Origin: an uncultured Mycoplasmatales bacterium
Lineage (GTDB): Bacteria > Bacillota_I > Bacilli_A > Mycoplasmatales > Mycoplasmoidaceae
DNA: 10,714 nucleotides
Direction: 5' to 3'
NCBI GenBank assembly: GCA_910578525.1
Contig: CAJTRF010000024.1
Span: 1-10,714 of the forward strand
Positions 9,101 to 10,714 of this stretch are shown here, in pieces. Within the stretch, counting starts at the first letter, position 1. Each line of letters opens with the position of its first letter. The notes beneath the pieces were generated by a model, which saw only the letters and a list, made by a program, of their open reading frames with translations, had not been told where the DNA came from and did no database searches. Made by a program: the position numbers and the translations under genes.

Positions 9101-10621
9101 AAATTGCTCAACACAATTTTTTATTCGGGTATCTTCTGGAGTTTTCGTATCATGGATGTAATCTTGGATAACATACCAAATATTCAAATGTAATAAGGCA
9201 ACATTTCTTTCGTCTGTACTCCCTTTCATTAAAGCTGCACCTCTTTCTGGATTGATTTTCCCAATTTCTTGAATTAACATGGTACAAATTGTTGTGTATC
9301 TATCATCGATATCAACCCCTTGCTTGTCGACTATTTCTTCCAACATTTTCATTCGATCTTGTACGTTTTCAGGAGATATCGGTGTGAATTCTAATGTTAA
9401 CTTTTCAATTAATAATTTCTCACAAAGATCTTTGATATCTTTTTGTCGTGCCATTGAATGAATCACTTTTTGTCTGAGTTGTGCCTTAAATGTCCATTGA
9501 TCTTGTTCGTTATTCCAAAGTAATACTTTTTGCAAAATAAAGTTTCTCGTTTCATCCCATTTATCACCATAAACCAGGTCATTATAATTGGTTACATTAA
9601 ACTTTTCACAATCAGTTAATAAAATATTCAAATATTTTGAAAAGACTGAAGGATCAAACCAGTTTTTATTTTCAAAATGAATATATTTTATTAATGCAAC
9701 TGTGAATAAAGTTTGAACATTTTCATGATTTTTTTCCAAATTTTGTAAAACTGTTAGAATTCCTTTTAGATTATTCAATACATACATTGCACCGTCTTGT
9801 TCAGCTCCTGCTAAAGATATATAATCATCTGCTCGAATGTCCATTCTTTCTTTCGGAAGGAATCGGAATTGACGTTGTTCCTTTGTTCCTTTATTTTCAT
9901 ATATTATTGTTCTTGATATTTTTGAATTTAACGCATCACAAACCTCAAAAATTGCGTCAGAATTCAATAAACTTATTAAAACCTGTTTATTCAATTCGCC
10001 CCAAGATGGTTGAATAAATGCTATGTAAAATCTCATATAAAGAGGATTGTAAGGTTTCCCACTAAATGAATAATAATAGAGATCCCCTAATTGAAAAGTT
10101 GCATCGAAAGCTTGATCTAACTTTCTTACTGGGTCCATATGAAAAGCGTGTTGAACCAATTCATACAATTCTCTTGTTTCTTTATAATTCAAACATATAT
10201 CATAATCTGTTGGATCAACTGGCAAATAATGACTTCTATCAAATTTTATAAATAATTCCTCAAATTTAGCCGATTTTCTCTTTTTGATATCTTTTATCGA
10301 ATTCATCAAATCTCCTCTTTTTTGTTGATATTCAGCATTTACATTCTCTAATGTTAATCCATTTGTATCACCAAGATGAAGTTCTTTGAAAGCTAACGTT
10401 TCTATCATTAAATGAGTATATAAAATTAATTCATTTGTTTCCTCTATTGTATTTGGATTTTCTGTAAAATATTGATGAATTGTTTGTATATTTGGTTCAT
10501 CAATTCCAACTTCCTGACAAATTCCAATTAAAAATTCAAATTCTTTCTTTGCATCTTGATCTTTAAAAGTAACCGAAATTCCTTGATATTCATATGATAT
10601 ACTTAGAGTTTGATTTGTCAT
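1..10621 (-). CDS. Giant uncharacterised protein, at least 3,540 residues (3' end beyond window)
   Basis: A single open frame runs from ATG at 10621-10619 to codon 3540 at 4-2 with no in-frame stop; I read it codon by codon and the phase closes exactly at the edge. At this base composition a non-coding frame of this length should hold hundreds of stops. The start is well fixed: an in-frame TAA lies at 10627-10625, one codon before the ATG, so no upstream extension is possible. The N-terminus reads MTNQTLSISYEYQG, which is not a signal peptide. I see no transmembrane span, P-loop or recognisable catalytic motif. Composition is rich in Asn, Lys, Glu, Gln, Ile, Tyr and Trp, with only about 20 cysteines. 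Order of regions: N-terminal region (residues 1-640), Glu/Gln linker (641-688), long helical, degenerate-repeat body (689-3359), Lys/Glu patch (3360-3383), Thr-rich linker (3461-3480), then an open tail. Codons end mostly in A or T (AGA, CGA, GGA, CAA, TCA, TTA). Function unknown; a soluble structural or scaffold role is inferred from size and architecture only. Confidence 0.95.
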   Translation of the reverse strand, partial: MTNQTLSISYEYQGISVTFKDQDAKKEFEFLIGICQEVGIDEPNIQTIHQYFTENPNTIEETNELILYTHLMIETLAFKELHLGDTNGLTLENVNAEYQQKRGDLMNSIKDIKKRKSAKFEELFIKFDRSHYLPVDPTDYDICLNYKETRELYELVQHAFHMDPVRKLDQAFDATFQLGDLYYYSFSGKPYNPLYMRFYIAFIQPSWGELNKQVLISLLNSDAIFEVCDALNSKISRTIIYENKGTKEQRQFRFLPKERMDIRADDYISLAGAEQDGAMYVLNNLKGILTVLQNLEKNHENVQTLFTVALIKYIHFENKNWFDPSVFSKYLNILLTDCEKFNVTNYNDLVYGDKWDETRNFILQKVLLWNNEQDQWTFKAQLRQKVIHSMARQKDIKDLCEKLLIEKLTLEFTPISPENVQDRMKMLEEIVDKQGVDIDDRYTTICTMLIQEIGKINPERGAALMKGSTDERNVALLHLNIWYVIQDYIHDTKTPEDTRIKNCVEQFRQYPYSSKAIENIMNSYNKNDKNQAYRRIIGETAYNLCLMKAYTGEIGLDNVIDLLPQMFSNLDKDIKQDLQTWLSSEPDLDQDQVLFELANDKLWETQVSMEELYANNPDIINMMHKQWIAEKTKKREKIWIEEAKAEEQEIQNEAENQEILEEGVQPIQLPEQELNQGSTDQERGNNDNQWERFLAQTRIEQRDTWQRYLQVLQDENPFFNKDNIEINQFLSIIDREFHNINMNSIKQPSEITAQLTKAYPEMYWIIMIEYMRAYLKWSLGTNDQITDQESVDELNGRGFTEQSERSVNQMRNEWNGQLNDLKGKLGKLWEIGSQHENLGPDKDSWINQMVYQEYPTKNALREFIDTKTFQNEFYHDFQEYGNKTYAEIRRVLGPFNFSEKYIQELAHQYWTNDDEFNDRNTRSRRDKMENKFNKEGGVKSQIQNEFRRWSTIKNNRMETITITIENLVRAERITQNDMNSERTRLIENYVNGDNLRSEQKGEELQNIKEDSQDYLDHHNEQAITQRIRQLYDNNGIVSTDEEIRTKYAEYLSSQNKDGYLSELGRELLQRRNSAVTNWIQRFNNEIGTKIENINFIHGIVSSVEKVNLTAIKQSFINQVQSTPQNGENLFNELKNDMESREANAKDQQINHYGNQIHRLISNSGRPFTVEGIRDTEVKPILDIENIQERDRKFNEWVRNWETKEQLIQTKIQNLERTYVQKYQITNKEIDSASILQHILNKVATTYNQDTVLSNINEKIERNTEIVKTLKERLELNKLEDTFREAYGQEFTQAKWYDIIRENSNLPIDQQINVIKAHIQQKNRETGNLIQNVNNKLTECFQSAFPDFDKSYINEKVIELLFRSYPEVNRNYSQLEAKLQSLLPQFKKMGELFRKWNSQNISNIYLGMKTFQDAGHEVPRLFELADEYEVRLEIIEYNPLNLLKITNEPENQQNQKMREELELLKQKRNAILSDSNFRLKIDQYCQGRNSVEKETLIKEIVGHCDRVEDVDKFIDAKTRYIGFGKNWSQFQTRVDFDNFYKSNRESSNLNLLMRSNFGQMSPEDNIKIDELKVYLSNTYPDIFPQSEWSYIQEDKFEEDGAKFYAYLQGEMMYQQIRLMYPPNTMPATWDHAQYHSNIFKALDKLQKEFLRKEPLYRSIKTDRNFNLALNEYNEIAPDHEKLTAERIFATARPTDDILKLTESLRNQIQSKINSVEFNDSLERAIREVWKPHFPNDFKSAEDWRTEFGDNYKARNAILKLTPGYQFWANVNPHEEVNLKNYIVNNGGTIESAYQALNNFYSQYYPIYSRQWVGNQTLLPYLTKYKNKFGGSEQSALYYLFGKFYGDLNRCLQFFAAYEGNQEIENMNGSQKYSDINSFLQTVVNQGDAVNQSTFLNNIQSSVTNFSNSKSNWESNTDFRNHVFYLEALKEENKTGLKYDFSWDEDKMYKNYLIPLAKKYYQQFVGKRYIPDSNTNNSNVSTEYNNIILAAEDYRKKNDDWENSNVKSTLERYQNEGRINSKKSYEDLKDEFEKPADAMKYLEIEKHKKTLLVALGRNEDEELPRGDVNFAPYHEIDEKDLTSRLNWLLNFVSKIEDENTASWNSPAFLKIHSDYRSNHSDDRSTQTINQCKIKYGLDYESAKIDLKYHYLLEKYREEFQEDYSITETDPSNDQKLAHIHEIEKLLKNFKDYKLDNELQIKLNCYNAESGEDTINHLWLVKKFKDNVQSAKIYLEYWTYVGKINAITSDNKDIKDVPISLSGITKLKEIFNNVSKDDTAFQSVSFQQLLNQYNDIKHSHHDVTDIKRLYGSYINCTNAMKCVLLEHELETTYQLTKENFPKNFDGKWETYLKALENKKSEIDIKKNSILWDSEVRKWYDFAKENIDSTLPTIEQMMIDDKYNKDIVYYKILTKIWGKFTGKEYPNFETNYQVTNAKLANKINNYIKRYDKFRIDGEILRLLANQKQEVSIDDLLNKYIDSDNPDNDVLDARRYLQNEIWESEYKEFCQEVGLKPDTKMNKFQNEKERYKFFDLKMKETRDIKPKWEKLMPEVEHWNRYQEPKDQLHKWEEVHKKYDGNIDKVYEEIVFENRKKKFEEDFPGETWSSKLSKKDQIEKLDEFFRIYNTYYYTLPNFKNTLDEYNRRFNTEKLSVQDIVTKYKTDSTGCLNMMNYKILKLKLQKLDKDFNEKDYGENSEDISKMQRELDRYETNQNQLKTSTNINGLYNEYEDKYKETAKKLEDIEKEQKYKVNNVLNFLKIMIKIKDLETKYKKVFNYEDRKSWGSTPSAQFEYLEKIEKRYQKEKEKLDSFRGIDKLVDLYNDSHGLTGDNVKSIDDIFAENEYHCYKTYQTLLLTKYNYLNPKAPKDDSYTGSPKKFCEELEKEISEIERVYDKFKGKDGWMKLSLDEREKIIQNYKDEDTGNYKIELQGELQKYKKIFNLDFPIDSTIKQWNKEGRDIKYLKNYLAYVNKYSENNEYHELINKYNSKNKDKPIPAEYFTPYDKMKYATLEPLRQRYETAFGMDITINQMMQYAKYLKTTYGVNWRVQDENLDFDFNIAKIANKANIVWREYENYLGHTKKNRVDFDTAIKSYKTQNGIGTLTIQDMKQFIKEVKDLSKKSKTDSKNKLIDSIDSINKNKDKDHQISTDMLEKLSVNSDNLEALQTIIEFIPDYENHFNKKVNPNDLNSFHEDPKNPNWIHVLEKIAFLPLIDDHNSIEKKNGKMSRDSVESVVKKYILNKDPANPLKDSDVKIDHIRPAYEEYKKEVTKEKEEYFKTMLSEYHKHTDDSSETYQNLVQLYPNLDDLERYLKLNRYIFKTNSIYKKLKEHYKKDHTPLNYSDYKDKPVNNLEPTIIILQNLEKEAQKEWDEEKKKDDKEKEHKKKVELKLSDLNSMRRKVGLTEIGFERYKNMETDTALSDINNMMNEARQKESEKNSNNNTSVGIGGALRNNFIGTTMNKPAATTTPATTTTTTTTTNTNTMPTINDGSEKKEESVWSKNYEGGITSLIQQSAKGISIRSLLMEQQKKNKLNGKTSIMSQF
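182..241 (-). repeat. Thr-rich low-complexity linker (residues 3461-3480), ACA/ACG codon repeat
   Basis: The minus strand reads Ala-Ala-Thr3-Pro-Ala, then nine consecutive Thr codons (220-194), then Asn-Thr-Asn-Thr. The Thr codons are a mix of ACA, ACG and one ACT. At DNA level it is an imperfect triplet array, seen on the plus strand as TGT/CGT units. It follows an Asn/Gly-rich stretch (NSNNNTSVGIGG) and is the only long homopolymer-like tract I see in the protein. A flexible, possibly O-glycosylated or protease-accessible linker is plausible, but that is inference. Confidence 0.85.
473..544 (-). other. Highly charged Lys/Glu/Asp patch (residues 3360-3383)
   Basis: A 24-residue stretch containing WDEEKKKDDKEKEHKKK, almost wholly Lys, Glu and Asp around Trp3367. 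It is likely a solvent-exposed single helix or short coiled segment. It is followed by a less charged block (RRKVGLTEIGFERY) and then the polar low-complexity tail, so it marks the transition out of the repeat body. Confidence 0.5.
545..8557 (-). repeat. Long helical body with very degenerate protein-level repeats (residues 689-3359)
   Basis: About 2,670 residues reading as successive amphipathic helices of 15-30 residues joined by short polar loops. Two motifs recur loosely. One is a Tyr followed 8-17 residues later by a hydrophobic-(Thr/Ser)-x-x-(Asp/Gln/Glu)-(Ile/Met) step. Examples are residues 1671-1686 (EKLTAERIF), 2639-2653 (KLSVQDIV), 2818-2835 (VKSIDDIF), 3015-3027 (ITINQMM) and 3091-3105 (TLTIQDM). 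The other is an aromatic, often followed by Pro, then Phe and Trp: 1286-1295 (AYGQEFTQAKW), 1578-1587 (YPDIFPQSEW), 1728-1742, 2337-2345 (FPKNFDGKW) and 2597-2602 (FPGETW). DNA-level identity between copies is low, so these are old repeats or convergent helix-loop patterns. Spacing is irregular, so I cannot define a strict period. The region is very poor in cysteine. No catalytic motif is visible. Confidence 0.4.
8558..8701 (-). other. Glu/Gln-rich linker (residues 641-688)
   Basis: Of 48 residues, 21 are Glu or Gln, and the aromatic residues common elsewhere in the protein are absent. It begins with EEAKAEEQEIQNEAENQE, turns Pro-containing (QPIQLPEQEL) and ends polar (GSTDQERGNNDN) before Trp690. 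This is typical of a flexible or single-helix spacer. It separates the Cys-containing N-terminal region from the Cys-poor body, so I use it as the domain boundary. Confidence 0.6.
8702..10621 (-). other. N-terminal region of the giant protein (residues 1-640), probably globular
   Basis: This part differs from the rest of the protein. It has a more ordinary mix of Leu, Ile, Val, Phe and Gly, few long polar stretches, and eight cysteines (first at residue 35, last at 545). The opening alternates polar and hydrophobic residues (TLSISYEY, then GISVTF), suggesting an initial beta hairpin. After that, most of the region reads as amphipathic helices, for example YNLCLMKAYTGEI near residue 545 and DNVIDLLPQMF just after it. 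Local segments such as YYYSFSGKPYNPLYMRFY are aromatic-rich. It ends in a basic stretch (EKTKKREK) directly before the acidic linker. I recognise no family. It may be the functional head or anchoring domain of the molecule; that is inference. Confidence 0.5.
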
Positions 10622-10667
10622 TTTTTAAACAAATAAATAATTCAAAAAAGTTTAGCTAGTAAATGGT
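10622..10667 (-). promoter_or_regulatory. 46-base AT-rich intergenic spacer / presumed promoter and 5' leader of the giant gene
   Basis: Only 46 bases separate the presumed stop of the upstream gene from the giant gene's ATG, so the promoter must lie here or inside the upstream gene. In the direction of transcription it contains ACTAGCTA, a CTTTTTTG run, then ATTATTTATTTG and GTTTAAAAA immediately before the ATG. There is no purine-rich Shine-Dalgarno sequence, which argues against a bacterial or phage gene. I could not match a specific trichomonad initiator or a giant-virus early or late promoter consensus with confidence. Confidence 0.4.
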
Positions 10668-10672
10668 TTATT
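10667..10672 (-). terminator. AATAAA / TAAA overlapping the stop of the upstream gene
   Basis: The minus strand reads GAATAAACC, so the presumed TAA stop lies inside AATAAA and TAAA. A UAAA that includes the stop codon is the known cleavage and polyadenylation signal style of trichomonads, and AATAAA is the general eukaryotic signal. In such AT-rich DNA a chance match is likely, so this is only suggestive. Confidence 0.25.
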
Positions 10673-10714
10673 CATTTGAATCTTCTGGTTCCTTCAAATT
10701 TAGTGGGTCAACGA
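10668..10714 (-). CDS. Probable 3' end of an upstream gene, last 14 codons plus TAA (5' end beyond window)
   Basis: One of the three minus-strand frames entering at the right edge stays open from 10712 to TAA at 10670-10668, giving VDPLNLKEPEDSNE. The other two frames stop within 15 bases. The residues are acidic and polar, as is common at C-termini, and codon choice (CCA, GAA, TTG, TCA, AAT) matches the giant gene. Fourteen codons is too short to prove coding or to suggest a function. If real, it is a same-strand neighbour directly upstream of the giant gene. Confidence 0.4.
   Translation of the reverse strand, partial: VDPLNLKEPEDSNE

Noticed and set aside
373..10251. Thirteen short plus-strand open frames of 60-140 codons (for example 4246-4668, 8470-8763, 8779-9102)
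   Set aside because: All lie antisense inside the giant gene. Their Phe, Leu, Ser, His and Ile-rich composition is what the complement of Lys, Glu, Asn and Gln codons gives. None has a recognisable domain or promoter context.
1..10621. Non-standard genetic code (ciliate-type, TAA/TAG read as Gln)
   Set aside because: No TAA, TAG or TGA occurs in about 3,540 codons while Gln is abundantly encoded by CAA. A reassigned code would be expected to place TAA or TAG in the frame.
10653..10659. Small palindrome (TAGCTA, overlapping CTAG) in the spacer before the giant gene
   Set aside because: Six bases, frequent by chance in AT-rich DNA, with no second copy that I noticed and no known operator to compare it with.

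Overview
The window is AT-rich (by eye roughly 70-75% A+T) and is almost entirely one protein-coding gene on the minus strand. Reading the complement from the ATG at 10621 down to base 2 gives about 3,540 consecutive sense codons with no TAA, TAG or TGA. The frame still fits exactly at the left edge, where the gene runs off the window. It is intron-less over this length and encodes at least about 3,540 residues, on the order of 420 kDa. I do not recognise the family.

Layout in the direction of transcription (right to left): (1) 10714-10668, a probable last 14 codons and TAA stop of another minus-strand gene; (2) 10667-10622, a very short AT-rich spacer; (3) 10621-8702, an N-terminal region of about 640 residues that looks globular and holds 8 of about 20 cysteines; (4) 8701-8558, an acidic Glu/Gln-rich linker; (5) 8557-545, a region of about 2,670 residues rich in Asn, Lys, Glu, Gln, Tyr and Trp that looks mostly helical and shows very degenerate recurring motifs; (6) 544-473, a Lys/Glu/Asp patch; (7) 241-182, a threonine-rich low-complexity linker; (8) 181-1, a further tail still open at the edge. 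I found no RNA gene, mobile-element terminus, CRISPR array or transposase. The short open frames on the plus strand are antisense shadows of the large gene.

The source is probably a compact AT-rich eukaryotic genome or a large eukaryotic DNA virus or virus-like element. Reasons: no Shine-Dalgarno sequence before the start (TTTAAAAA then ATG), tightly packed same-strand genes, no introns, an AATAAA that overlaps the upstream stop codon, and Asn/Lys/Glu/Gln-rich composition. Trichomonad-type protists (whose genes commonly carry a UAAA signal at the stop) and nucleocytoplasmic large DNA viruses both fit; the sequence does not decide between them. The complete absence of stop triplets, despite heavy CAA (Gln) use, gives no sign of a ciliate-type code.

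The protein lacks a signal peptide, any clear membrane span and any nucleotide-binding or catalytic motif that I can see. The most economical inference is a giant soluble structural or scaffold protein: a folded N-terminal head, a flexible linker, a long helical-repeat body and a flexible Thr-rich tail. That role is inference only.
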